Both the position numbers and the translations under genes were made by a program. DNA of 64,000 bases from Bacteroidales bacterium (GTDB taxonomy: Bacteria > Bacteroidota > Bacteroidia > Bacteroidales > F082), in the NCBI GenBank assembly GCA_017553625.1, contig JAFZKP010000052.1, positions 1 through 64,000 of the forward strand. The letters are read 5' to 3'. The notes under the pieces were generated by a model. The model was not told where the DNA came from. It did no database searches and worked only from the letters and a program-made list of their open reading frames with translations. Positions 41,335 to 48,972 of this stretch are shown here, one piece after another; the stretch's first letter is position 1; every line of letters starts with the position of its first letter.

Positions 41335-41591
41335 AAAATTTGGCATCATCTAAGTTGACCAAACAGGATTTCATTGTTGTTTACGAGCTCTTGAAGCATT
41401 ATGAATTATCTGAAATCCTTGATTTCTACATGAAAAAATACCCGGATTATTCAATGTTTCAAGCATTGTTAAGCTTGACCTATTTTGATGACGCTGAATC
41501 TCAGGCGATGCCGGTGATGTTCATCTCAGATTCGTGGGACGAGATGAAGGAGAAGATTAGGGGAGAGGTGAGGAAGTATCAAGGGAAATAA
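41289..41591 (+). pseudogene. internally deleted AbiEii-type nucleotidyltransferase toxin
   Basis: Read from ATG 41289 the frame gives 100 residues. The first 17 (MLHYETIHPATLELLKN) are the usual N-terminus of the family. The last 75 (KQDFIVVYELLKHYELSEIL then FYMKKYPDYSMFQALLSLTY and FDDAESQAMPVMF) are its C-terminus. The segment between, normally holding the GGTALAL and S-x-D-I-D-L-F active-site motifs (over 100 residues), is missing without a frameshift. The product cannot be a nucleotidyltransferase. Compare the complete AbiEii at 47554. Confidence 0.75.
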
Positions 41592-41621
41592 GTCACTGAC
41601 GCGGTGCTGGAGATGTGTTAA
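41592..41621 (+). repeat. direct repeat, copy B (duplicate of the DegT 3' end)
   Basis: GTCACTGACGCGGTGCTGGA continuing through GATGTGTTAA, 28 of 30 identical to 40996-41025. The two copies bracket the DUF6922/AbiEii remnant exactly, which suggests gene insertion with duplication of the target gene's end. Confidence 0.85.
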
Positions 41622-41645
41622 GCAATATATATACAATAAAAAAAG

Positions 41646-41661
41646 TAGAGACGCCACATGT
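41646..41661 (+). repeat. half of a GTAGAGACGCCACA hairpin repeat
   Basis: GTAGAGACGCCACATG is one arm of the palindromic repeat that is complete at 48906-48932. It stops where the IS3-end palindrome begins (41662). Confidence 0.55.
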
Positions 41662-41709
41662 GACCTGAACCCCGAAAGTTGGACAAAAAACTTTCGGGGT
41701 TCAGGTCAT
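41662..41709. mobile_element. palindrome made of two IS3-type ends
   Basis: TGACCTGAACCCCGAAAGT (41662-41680) and its perfect complement (41691-41709) flank the loop TGGACAAAAA. The words TGACCTG..CCCC.AAAGTTGGACA are those of IS3/IS150-family terminal repeats. It contains no transposase and is at most a solo end or MITE-like relic. The strong stem could also act as a transcription terminator. Confidence 0.55.
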
Positions 41710-41757
41710 CTTTCCGTCTTTTTTATGTAATTCAATAATATTCTATGGAGTATGCAA

Positions 41758-41785
41758 AGAGCGAACTTGGTTTAAGTTACGCTCT
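41758..41785. repeat. short hairpin upstream of the WG-repeat gene end
   Basis: AGAGCG-AACTT-GGTTT-AAGTT-A-CGCTCT forms an 11-bp stem with one bulge. It lies between plus-strand relics and the end of the minus-strand WG gene; it could be a terminator. Confidence 0.4.
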
Positions 41786-41817
41786 CACTATATGAGTCAC
41801 TGTTTTAAATATACAAT

Positions 41818-43002
41818 TTAGTCTTTATTCTTATACTTATATATAACATTGCCTTTATTGTTTATATAAATAACCCAATTATTCCCTTTGTCATCTTTAT
41901 TTTCTACGCAAGCAATTCCGTTATTATCAAAACAAGATATTAGATGATCAAATTGAATATTATCCATTATTTTTCCGTTTTTGTCAATAAAAACACTTTT
42001 CCCTGACTTTTCTATCGTAGAATAACCATTATAAAAACCCGTGTAAAAATCATCAGAACAATTATCTGATAGTTTTATTACCAGATCACCTTTATTATTA
42101 AAAAATCCATTTTCTCTTTTATAAGCATCACCAATCTTTCCATATGCAAGACCTTCTGAGAAGTCATGCGCGAAAAGTACACTTTCTATTATTTTCTTTC
42201 CTGTCTTATCAATATAATCATAATAACAAATAGTCTTGGATTCATGGTATGCAACGCGAGCCAAGCCTTCTGAGAAATTATTGACAACATCATACTGAGG
42301 TTCTATTATAATTTTTCCGGTCTTGTCAATATAACCCCATTCATCATCAATCTTAACGGCAGCCAATCCTTCTGAAAAAGATCTTGCGGTCTCAAATTTA
42401 GGCTCTATGACAGTTTTACCGGTTTTGTCAATGAAACCCCAACTGCCATCTATTTTAACAGCAGCCAATCCTTCTGAAAATTCATTTGCATTTTCAAATT
42501 GTGGTCTTATTACTATTTTACCAGTTATGTCAAAATAGCCATATTTTTTATCAATTTCAATTGTAGCTAATCCTTCGTGAAAACGAAAGAATTGATTAAA
42601 GAAGGCCCAATTAAAATCAATTGTATAATTATTAAGTAATCGTCCTGTTTTATCAATTATGCCCACCTTTTCACTATCTTTTGCAACAAAAGCCACTCCT
42701 TCTCTAAAAGCAGATCCAAATTCAAATTGTGGTGTTATTACAATTTTCCCTGTAATATCAATGTAGCCCATTTTACCTACAGCAGCCAAGCCTTCTGAAA
42801 AATCATCAGCATATTCGAATTGTGGCTTAATGACAATTTTTCCTGTTTTGTCAATGTAGCCATATAGTCCTGCTTCGTCTTTTATCAGATAGAGACCATC
42901 ATTATCTTGCGCAGTACAACTGAAGCCAATTAATACCATTATGATAAGTGTTAGCCACATCATACTGTTCTTCAAATGTAGCTTTTTAAAAGTGTTTAAC
43001 AT
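41818..43002 (-). CDS. WG-repeat lipoprotein (394 aa)
   Basis: Signal peptide with lipobox (LIIMVLIGFSCTAQ) then about eight WG-type repeats (LYGYIDKTGKIVIKPQFEYA, DEWGYIDKTGKIIIEPQYD). The repeats fill the protein to the end, unlike the 580-residue homologue at 15766, which has an extra C-terminal domain. It is the last gene of a minus-strand run with the membrane and LPP20-like proteins up to 46349. Confidence 0.85.
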   Translation of the reverse strand: MLNTFKKLHLKNSMMWLTLIIMVLIGFSCTAQDNDGLYLIKDEAGLYGYIDKTGKIVIKPQFEYADDFSEGLAAVGKMGYIDITGKIVITPQFEFGSAFREGVAFVAKDSEKVGIIDKTGRLLNNYTIDFNWAFFNQFFRFHEGLATIEIDKKYGYFDITGKIVIRPQFENANEFSEGLAAVKIDGSWGFIDKTGKTVIEPKFETARSFSEGLAAVKIDDEWGYIDKTGKIIIEPQYDVVNNFSEGLARVAYHESKTICYYDYIDKTGKKIIESVLFAHDFSEGLAYGKIGDAYKRENGFFNNKGDLVIKLSDNCSDDFYTGFYNGYSTIEKSGKSVFIDKNGKIMDNIQFDHLISCFDNNGIACVENKDDKGNNWVIYINNKGNVIYKYKNKD

Positions 43003-43055
43003 GGTTTTAATATTTAATTGTTAAGAATCGTTCGATAATTAATTACTATTTGCTT

Positions 43056-43730
43056 TCAACATGAACACATGTCGTATTTCAGATTTGTGTCTGTTGGTAT
43101 ATAATACACTGTTGCAAGGACATACGAAGTCACTTTCGCGGCTTTTTCAAAATCGTCACCAAAGTATGCCATAAACTGATTGCTTTCTTCATTCATGTCG
43201 AATTCGTCCTTATAGAAACAGTTTTTGAAGCGCTCCGCTACATTTTTATCAAACATAGGATAAAAATGAAGAGTAACATTATGTTTCTCGCCCTTTTCGC
43301 GGTCGGGCCAATCGATTATTTGCATTACGATTTCACCACGGTATTCCACATTTATCATAGCATCACCTTGGGAATAGTCAAAGTCATCTTTAAAATGGAG
43401 TTTCATGATCTCCAGCATGTTTTTAAATATAAATCCAGAATAAGGGTCTACAAACACAGGAGTTGTAGGTAGCGACCATTTAGCATTGTTGCTGTTTGAG
43501 GCTTGTGTACTAGTGGTACTTGATTGCATGTTTGTGATTTTAGATTGTGCATTCTTAACAACTATCAATAGTATTATTAATATGACAATTACGATACTAC
43601 TGACAATTACCAGTTCGATGTTTTCAATTGACAAGCCAACGATGCATGCTATGATCCAACCGAATAAACTGAGCCATAAAGTCCACGTCGATGGTTTTTT
43701 CTGATTTTGAGAAGTGTTTTGAGTGTTCAT
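43056..43730 (-). CDS. membrane protein of unknown function (224 aa)
   Basis: The first 25 residues are hydrophilic, then two hydrophobic helices (WTLWLSLFGWIIACIVGLSI and LVIVSSIVIVILIILLIVV), a Ser/Thr/Asn-rich linker, and a soluble C-terminal domain (MLEIMKLHFKDDFDYSQGDA ... YRGEIVMQIIDWPDREKG) with a Cys-x-Cys end (DMCSC). Family not recognised. It sits between the WG lipoprotein and the LPP20-like genes in one apparent operon. Confidence 0.65.
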   Translation of the reverse strand: MNTQNTSQNQKKPSTWTLWLSLFGWIIACIVGLSIENIELVIVSSIVIVILIILLIVVKNAQSKITNMQSSTTSTQASNSNNAKWSLPTTPVFVDPYSGFIFKNMLEIMKLHFKDDFDYSQGDAMINVEYRGEIVMQIIDWPDREKGEKHNVTLHFYPMFDKNVAERFKNCFYKDEFDMNEESNQFMAYFGDDFEKAAKVTSYVLATVYYIPTDTNLKYDMCSC

Positions 43731-43748
43731 GATTGTAATTTTTTAAGA

Positions 43749-44606
43749 TTAGAAATTTAATGTTAAACATACTCCATTGCCCGTGAATCCAAATTCCAAA
43801 TTAGCTTCAGAATACATTTTACCATTGTTATATAAGTTTACGGCTTTGCGGATTTTATTTTTTCCTGATTTTTGTATGCATGCTTCTATTATAAAACATG
43901 TTGCACAACCACCAATTAATCCCAATCCAATCCATCTTGTTGTCATCTGATTATTATCTAAATCAGCAAAACTAAGTCCAAATGTTATCGGTCCTGCCAG
44001 TGCAAGTGGAAGTGCAATCAAATGCAATCCACCAAAATCCATATTAACCTGTCGAACCCCTTTGTCGTATAAATCATACGATTTTGAATTTGCGAACAAG
44101 GTCCTTATCTCATATTCTTTCAATTCACGACCATTTTTATATATCTTTACACCATAAGAATATAAAGCATCTTTGCCAGACAAGCCCACTTTTCCATCAT
44201 AACATTGATTGAAATCGTCAAAATATACTTGTATATTTCCTGCTTTTGCCACCTGGCATAATATGTAAACACGATATTGATAATCATCGTATTCAGAATA
44301 TTCACAAACCTTGTTTATTGGGATGTTATACTGTCGTGAAATAACACTATAATCTGTGCCGTTTTGAAGGGCTTTTGATATTGCTTCCGATTCAAAAGGC
44401 ATTCCCAGTCGTAAGGCTGTTGAGCGTAAAACTTCAGCAATAGCAGAATTTCTCGCAGCCATTTCTGTTTTTCCTGTAGCCGATTCAACCACATAAAGAT
44501 AGGTGTTATTAGTCGGTGTCGGCTTAATCTTAATCCAATTCGGTTTTTGAGCATTGGCATATAGACCCAAGACAACAAAAGAAATCGCCAATAATAGTTT
44601 TTTCAT
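43749..44606 (-). CDS. secreted LPP20-like protein with membrane segment (285 aa)
   Basis: Signal peptide MKKLLLAISFVVLGLYANAQ, then PNWIKIKPTPTNNTYLYVVE and GKTEMAARNSAIAEVLRSTA, a pattern of LPP20/FlgP-like folds, which is shared with the next gene (PYWITNPPIPTNNTFYYRVT). The C-terminal part has two hydrophobic segments (LIALPLALAGPITFGLSFA, WIGLGLIGGCATCFIIEACI). Function unknown; the paralogy with the upstream gene suggests local duplication. Confidence 0.65.
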   Translation of the reverse strand: MKKLLLAISFVVLGLYANAQKPNWIKIKPTPTNNTYLYVVESATGKTEMAARNSAIAEVLRSTALRLGMPFESEAISKALQNGTDYSVISRQYNIPINKVCEYSEYDDYQYRVYILCQVAKAGNIQVYFDDFNQCYDGKVGLSGKDALYSYGVKIYKNGRELKEYEIRTLFANSKSYDLYDKGVRQVNMDFGGLHLIALPLALAGPITFGLSFADLDNNQMTTRWIGLGLIGGCATCFIIEACIQKSGKNKIRKAVNLYNNGKMYSEANLEFGFTGNGVCLTLNF

Positions 44607-44627
44607 GATATTAGAATTAAACGTTAT

Positions 44628-45056
44628 TTATTCACATTGTGTAAAAATATCAAATTGAGGGTCAACCAAAGCACTGTTGGCCACTTGCCAAAGCACATAA
44701 AGCCTGATGCCACTTGAAGTTTTCATATCTTCCCTAAATTCACAAACCTTGTTTATTGGAAGACGCATCTGACCACTCTCGGATGATATTGATTTCAAAA
44801 CTCCATCTTTGATATCTTTTTTATCTGTATTAATATTTACGGCTACACCCACTAATTTTGAATAACTCTCATATATTGCGATTGCAAATGCCTCCGCGTA
44901 TGCGTCTTTGTAGTTTTTTCCCTCGGCAATGGTGACACGATAATAAAAGGTGTTGTTAGTAGGAATTGGCGGGTTGGTTATCCAATATGGGGTTTGGGCT
45001 TTGAGTGTAAAAGCCCCAACCCCTATAAACAATATTAATAACAATAATCGCCTCAT
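44628..45056 (-). CDS. secreted LPP20-like protein (142 aa)
   Basis: Signal peptide MRRLLLLILFIGVGAFTLKA, then PYWITNPPIPTNNTFYYRVT, GKNYKDAYAEAFAIAIYESY and ...LPINKVCEFREDMKTSSG, each with a counterpart in the 285-residue protein (INKVCEYSEYDDYQYR). It is a shorter paralogue lacking the membrane segments. Confidence 0.65.
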   Translation of the reverse strand: MRRLLLLILFIGVGAFTLKAQTPYWITNPPIPTNNTFYYRVTIAEGKNYKDAYAEAFAIAIYESYSKLVGVAVNINTDKKDIKDGVLKSISSESGQMRLPINKVCEFREDMKTSSGIRLYVLWQVANSALVDPQFDIFTQCE

Positions 45057-45064
45057 AATAGCTA

Positions 45065-45694
45065 TTATTGTTTGTTGTTCAGTTCTTCCATGTATTTCTG
45101 GGCATGTTCACGGAATTTTTCACGTTGCCATTCAATTGCATATTCTTCTTGCTTTGACAGCGTTTCAACCGTTTTTTCAAATCTGTCCAACATTTCATTT
45201 TTCGAAACTTCTATTACATAATAGGAATTAAAACTACCATCTTTAGCTTTAGTCATTTTTTCACACGGATTATCGGCATCATTTAACATCTTGTCAACAA
45301 CTTGTGTCAACTCACGCTCCATTAGTCTTTGCACTTTATCTGATTGTGCCTGTCCCGCCACTGTTCTACTGTAATCTGTGGAGATACCTTTAACTACGCC
45401 TCCGAGACGATTTTTAAGCATAGCTTTTGCCGAACTCAATGCAGCATCGCGAGCAGATTGTTTGTTCACATGGTTGCCGATTCCCAATTCCCTGAAGTAT
45501 TCTTTATCACTTTTCGCCTCATCAATGCAATAAATAGGAACTTCTTCTTCATCAGGTATCTGAGTTTGAACTTTTTGTTGAGCAGGCTGTTGATACGTTG
45601 GTTGTTGTGGTTGTGTCATTTGTTTCTCGCTTCCGCAGCTTGCGAAAGCCAATGCGATAATCATCGCGAAACTTAGTCTTATTAAAGTTTTCAT
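45065..45694 (-). CDS. LPP20-like lipoprotein (209 aa)
   Basis: Lipobox AFASCGSEK, then a Gln/Pro-rich stretch (QMTQPQQPTYQQPAQQKVQT) and an LPP20-like domain (FRELGIGNHVNKQSARDAAL, SAKAMLKNRLGGVVKGISTD, YYVIEVSKNEMLDRFEKTV). The C-terminus is a charged helix. The sequence order Gly-x-Gly...Ala-rich helix...YYVIEVSK is like Bacteroidota lipoproteins annotated as LPP20. Part of the operon from 46349 to 41818. Confidence 0.7.
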   Translation of the reverse strand: MKTLIRLSFAMIIALAFASCGSEKQMTQPQQPTYQQPAQQKVQTQIPDEEEVPIYCIDEAKSDKEYFRELGIGNHVNKQSARDAALSSAKAMLKNRLGGVVKGISTDYSRTVAGQAQSDKVQRLMERELTQVVDKMLNDADNPCEKMTKAKDGSFNSYYVIEVSKNEMLDRFEKTVETLSKQEEYAIEWQREKFREHAQKYMEELNNKQ

Positions 45695-45713
45695 TGCTTT
45701 AAAATTTTATTTG

Positions 45714-46349
45714 TTAATAATTTAGTTGTTTGTTGAGTCTGTGTTCCTCTTGCTCTTTCATGTATTTTTCAATATACTCAAAAACCCGATATAGATCTTC
45801 TTGGGTGATATATTGGTCATCACTGTTTTTGGGGATGTCGTATTCCTGTCTCATCATGCGCTCCAAAACACCACTGTCTTTTAGCGATTTCTCAAATCTT
45901 CTGCAAAAATCATTTTTAGACAAGTCTATCATAAACATCACGGTCGTTTCCGATTTGTCATCTTGTGCGTTTACCAATGTGTATGTGCAATCGGGTAATA
46001 TACTGCTGGCAATAGCCGCAGAAAAAGCTTGTATTATTTCTGGATAAGTCGCTGCCAATACATTGGCCATCAATGTGTTGTTAATTTCACACTGAGCCAT
46101 TGCCAATGCCGACTCCGAGTTGTTAGCTTTTCCTGTTGATTCGATTTTGACATAAATTTTCTTATTAGCCAAAATCTCAGTCAACGATTTTCCCGCAGAT
46201 ATCATATATGTGCGGTTTTCGGATCCCACAAACTGGTTGTATTTGTAAAAATCAAATTCATACCTTTGGTCGTCAGTGTTTTGTGCGTTGCTATTATATG
46301 TAATTGCAGCGACAAACAGAAAAATGAAAAGAAGTCTGGTTGCTTTCAT
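45714..46349 (-). CDS. secreted LPP20-related protein (211 aa)
   Basis: Signal peptide MKATRLLFIFLFVAAITYNS then AQNTDDQ. The body has an Ala/Glu-rich helix (NNSESALAMAQCEINNTLMA) and TTVMFMIDLSKNDFCRRFEK, which parallels YYVIEVSKNEMLDRFEK of the next gene, so the two are probably distant paralogues. It is the first gene of the operon; no clear -7 box was located in the AT-rich region upstream. Confidence 0.65.
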   Translation of the reverse strand: MKATRLLFIFLFVAAITYNSNAQNTDDQRYEFDFYKYNQFVGSENRTYMISAGKSLTEILANKKIYVKIESTGKANNSESALAMAQCEINNTLMANVLAATYPEIIQAFSAAIASSILPDCTYTLVNAQDDKSETTVMFMIDLSKNDFCRRFEKSLKDSGVLERMMRQEYDIPKNSDDQYITQEDLYRVFEYIEKYMKEQEEHRLNKQLNY

Positions 46350-46548
46350 TTATATAAATAATTAGTTAGTCAGTTGTGTCAAAGGTGGATAATAACCCAT
46401 TATAACTTTAACATCGCAAAACTAAACCAAACCAATTAAAAATCAAAGCATTATACTACTACTTAAATTATCGGAAAATATGAAAAAAATTATATGAAAA
46501 GTGGTAAAATAATTATGTTTTTTTAGCTCGCTCTATATAAATATCTTA

Positions 46549-46591
46549 AAGTATACTTTTAAAAAACATAAAAATATTCTAAAGTATACTT
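46549..46591. promoter_or_regulatory. tandem 10-bp palindromes, candidate operator
   Basis: AAGTATACTT occurs at 46549-46558 and again at 46582-46591, each inside a longer similar context (TCTAAAGTATACTTgAAAA-like), with centres 33 bp apart, about three helical turns. It lies in the 368-base intergenic region between the LPP20 operon and the AbiE operon. The rest of that gap is AT-rich with no other element apart from the AbiE promoter. Confidence 0.45.
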
Positions 46592-46679
46592 GAAAATAAA
46601 AAACAGCCGACCGACGAGATGCTATGGGGTTCAGTGCTGAAAAATGTAAAAGGATTGATTAATTATTTTTATTTTTTTT

Positions 46680-46732
46680 GCAATGCGGTTGCAATTATAA
46701 TCAAAAAATGATTATTTTTGCAACCGTATTGC
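46680..46732 (+). promoter_or_regulatory. AbiE promoter within a 15-bp inverted-repeat operator
   Basis: Arms GCAATGCGGTTGCAA (46680-46694) and TTGCAACCGTATTGC (46718-46732) are complementary at 14 of 15 positions. The -33 TTG (46689-46691) lies in the left arm and the -7 TATTTTTG (46713-46720) runs into the right arm, with a 21-base spacer. This is what negative autoregulation by AbiEi would need. It also sets the true start at 46745. Confidence 0.75.
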
Positions 46733-46744
46733 ATGTTTTGGTAT

Positions 46745-47557
46745 ATGAACATAAACGAAACAAGCCTTAATGATTGGATAACGCAGCGTGTGTTGCGTGG
46801 CAAGTACTTCTTTTCGATAAATGATATAGAAGAATCGTTTACGCAAAAGACACATAATTATTTGCGTACCGATTTGAACCGTTTGACAAAAAGAGGTGTT
46901 ATCATGTCGCCTTGTAGAAATTTTTATGTGGCAGTGCCGGAAGAGTATAGATTGAAGGGCGTTGTGCCACCAGTTTTATATATTGACAATATGATGAGTT
47001 TTATGGGCAAGCCATATTACGTGGCTTTGCTTTCAGCTGCAGCACTACACGGTGCTGCTCATCAGGCACCTCAAGCGTTTATGGTTATTACTAATGACAA
47101 AATGAGGAGCGTCGTTAAAAACGGTACAAGATGGGATTTTGTTACACGCAAGTATATACCAACTGCTTTTTTGATTAAGAAAAGGTCGAAAAGCGGTGAT
47201 TTCAATGTTTCATCGCCAGCATTAACTGCCATTGATTTGATTGAATATGAAGCAAATGTTGGTGGACTTTCAAGAGCAACGGAAGTGTTGGCAGAATTGT
47301 TGGAAACGATTGATTTCAAGAGTGTTGACGATGATTTTTATAAGATTGCTCAAACACCGATATATCAGAGGCTTGGTTATATTTTAGAAGAGGTGTTGGA
47401 TGAAAAGGCGCAAGCCGACACACTTTATGATGGATGCAAAAATGCTGGACTTACATTCAGAAAGACACCACTGAAAAAGGGACGAGTGGCAGAGCAAGAA
47501 TCGGCAACACGTTGGAAGATACAAGAAAACATTACTTTAGAAATTGATGAGTTATGA
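46745..47557 (+). CDS. abiEi: AbiEi family antitoxin
   Basis: Start at ATG 46745 (MNINETSLNDWITQRVLRGK); the in-frame ATG at 46718 lies upstream of the predicted transcript start. The 270-residue protein has an N-terminal winged helix (YFFSINDIEESFTQKTHNYL, RTDLNRLTKRGVIMSPCRNF) and the C-terminal AbiEi domain (YVALLSAAALHGAAHQAPQA, SPALTAIDLIEYEANVGG). AbiEi represses its own operon and neutralises AbiEii without stable complex (type IV TA). It overlaps abiEii by four bases. Confidence 0.88.
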   Translation: MNINETSLNDWITQRVLRGKYFFSINDIEESFTQKTHNYLRTDLNRLTKRGVIMSPCRNFYVAVPEEYRLKGVVPPVLYIDNMMSFMGKPYYVALLSAAALHGAAHQAPQAFMVITNDKMRSVVKNGTRWDFVTRKYIPTAFLIKKRSKSGDFNVSSPALTAIDLIEYEANVGGLSRATEVLAELLETIDFKSVDDDFYKIAQTPIYQRLGYILEEVLDEKAQADTLYDGCKNAGLTFRKTPLKKGRVAEQESATRWKIQENITLEIDEL

Positions 47558-48360
47558 TACCGGAGGCACATGTTATAGGATGGCGTGAGAATGCTCCATG
47601 GTCGAGCGATTATATGGTTGAACAGGATTTGCTGATTTGTAGAACATTGGTTGCAATATTCAGTGATGAATTTTTAGCAAGTCAGCTGGCTTTTAGAGGC
47701 GGCACTGCCCTGCATAAATTGTATCTGCTTCCCCAACAGAGGTATAGCGAAGACATCGATTTGGTTCAGATCAATCCGGGACCGATAAAGCCAATTATTT
47801 TCAGATTGGGAGAAGTTCTTTCGTATATGCCAGACAAAGTCGTGAAACAAAAGCGTTATAACAATACGCTTCTGTTCAGAGTTGAATCGGAGATGCTTCC
47901 AGTTGTACAGATACGTTTAAAAGTTGAGATTAACTGTTTTGAGCATTTCAGCGTTTTAGGGCTAAAGAAGATGCCATTTCCAGTGAATAGTCCTTGGTTT
48001 ACAGGTAGTTGCGACATTACAACATACGAGTTGAACGAGTTGTTGGGAACTAAGATGCGTGCGCTTTACCAACGCAGAAAAGGACGTGATTTGTTTGATT
48101 TATGGTATGCATTGACTCACGCTGAAGTTGATGAAAACGCTATTCTTAAGTGTTATGACAAATACATGTCGTTTGTTGTGGAACACGCTCCAACATACAA
48201 AGAATTTGTGCTCAATATGGAAGAGAAAATGAATGAAGAAGAGTTCCTTACCGACATGAATTTGCTATTAAGACCAGACACAAAGTTTGATCCCCAAGAA
48301 GCCTATCAGATAGTAAAATCAAGATTGATAGACAGGTTGCCTGGAGATAGATGGGAATAA
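47554..48360 (+). CDS. abiEii: AbiEii family nucleotidyltransferase toxin
   Basis: A 268-residue DNA polymerase beta-like nucleotidyltransferase. The catalytic signature is present: FRGGTALHKLYLL (G49-G50-T51) and RYSEDIDLVQ (S65, D67, D69). The later NELLGTKMRALYQRRKGRDL and FDLWYALTHA hold the conserved Lys and the R-D-x-x-D-L motif. AbiEii toxins halt growth (tRNA 3'-end modification in studied cases) and give phage resistance by abortive infection. Overlap ATGA-type with abiEi. Confidence 0.9.
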   Translation: MIPEAHVIGWRENAPWSSDYMVEQDLLICRTLVAIFSDEFLASQLAFRGGTALHKLYLLPQQRYSEDIDLVQINPGPIKPIIFRLGEVLSYMPDKVVKQKRYNNTLLFRVESEMLPVVQIRLKVEINCFEHFSVLGLKKMPFPVNSPWFTGSCDITTYELNELLGTKMRALYQRRKGRDLFDLWYALTHAEVDENAILKCYDKYMSFVVEHAPTYKEFVLNMEEKMNEEEFLTDMNLLLRPDTKFDPQEAYQIVKSRLIDRLPGDRWE

Positions 48361-48366
48361 TGTTAA

Positions 48367-48609
48367 TTATTTTCCTCTCTGTTCTTCAAACCACTCCGAG
48401 CACTCCTTAAAAAAGTCATAATCCAACGCCTTGCTTATTTTGAAAAGCAACGGCATTGTTATCCATTGCTGGTTGAAGACTTTGTATAGGTTCTCTGGCG
48501 TGCAGTTGACTTGCTTCGCCAACCATACTGCCGTGCGCCCTTGTCGCGCAAGCTCTTGCTTGATAATCTTTCCAAGGTGAAAACTGTCGGGTGTCGCTTT
48601 GCTTCTCAT
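48367..48609 (-). CDS. XRE-type HTH protein (80 aa)
   Basis: Start at the ATG 48607-48609 (MRSKATPDSFHLGKIIKQEL); the longer frame to 48648 would need a TTG inside a hairpin. The HTH follows: GRTAVWLAKQVNCTPENLYK, then WITMPLLFKISKALDYDFF. The FHLGxxIKxE start is typical of small Bacteroidota HTH regulators. It has a promoter at 48868 and a leader of about 250 bases with large nested hairpins (48671-48808), so RNA-level control is plausible. Confidence 0.75.
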   Translation of the reverse strand: MRSKATPDSFHLGKIIKQELARQGRTAVWLAKQVNCTPENLYKVFNQQWITMPLLFKISKALDYDFFKECSEWFEEQRGK

Positions 48610-48670
48610 GCTGCCTGCCTTTCCGGAGTTCCGCCTTGCCGGCAACAAAAAAGGGCGGTTCCTGTTTTGT

Positions 48671-48808
48671 CGCTTATCCCTATTGAAGGCGTCTGGAAAA
48701 GCCCAAGTGTGAACAAGCTAAAACAGTTCACGCCCATGACGTGAACATTGCTTGCTTGTCATCACACTTTTTCAGTTTTCCAGACTTTTCAATAGGATAA
48801 CAAGAGCG
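48671..48808 (-). ncRNA. nested long-hairpin RNA element in the HTH gene leader
   Basis: Three stems share one axis. Outer: CGCT..TATCC.TATTGAA..GTCTGGAAAA (48672-48700) pairs with 48776-48808. Middle: AAGTGTGAACAAGC (48705-48718) with GCTTGTCATCACACTT (48754-48769). Inner: GTTCACG (48726-48732) with CGTGAAC (48740-48746), loop CCCATGA. A second hairpin, CCGCC...GGCGG with inner TTGCCGGCAA, follows just before the HTH start. Transcribed from the promoter at 48868. Function unknown: leader regulator, small RNA or mobile relic. Confidence 0.6.
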
Positions 48809-48867
48809 TATAGTCCTAATTATTTATTTCTTAAAACTTACTTTTCTTTTGTTTTACAATACAACTG

Positions 48868-48875
48868 CAAAGATA
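48868..48875 (-). promoter_or_regulatory. -7 box of the HTH gene and its structured leader
   Basis: TATCTTTG on the minus strand, giving a leader of about 250 bases to the ATG at 48609. Confidence 0.5.
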
Positions 48876-48905
48876 CAAAAAATAATTATCAATAAAATAA
48901 AAAAA

Positions 48906-48932
48906 TAGAGACGCCACACTGTGGCGTCTCTA
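48906..48932. repeat. GAGACGCCACA hairpin repeat
   Basis: TAGAGACGCCACA-C-TGTGGCGTCTCTA is a perfect 13-bp stem. It lies after the end of the ppiD gene (minus strand) and may terminate it. A half copy is at 41646. Confidence 0.65.
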
Positions 48933-48972
48933 CAAATCTTGTTAATCCTGTCTAAAAAAGGATAATCCTGTC

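Noticed and set aside
46718..46744. Upstream ATG of abiEi (MQPYCMFWYM...)
   Set aside because: It lies within the -7 box and operator arm, before the predicted transcript start.
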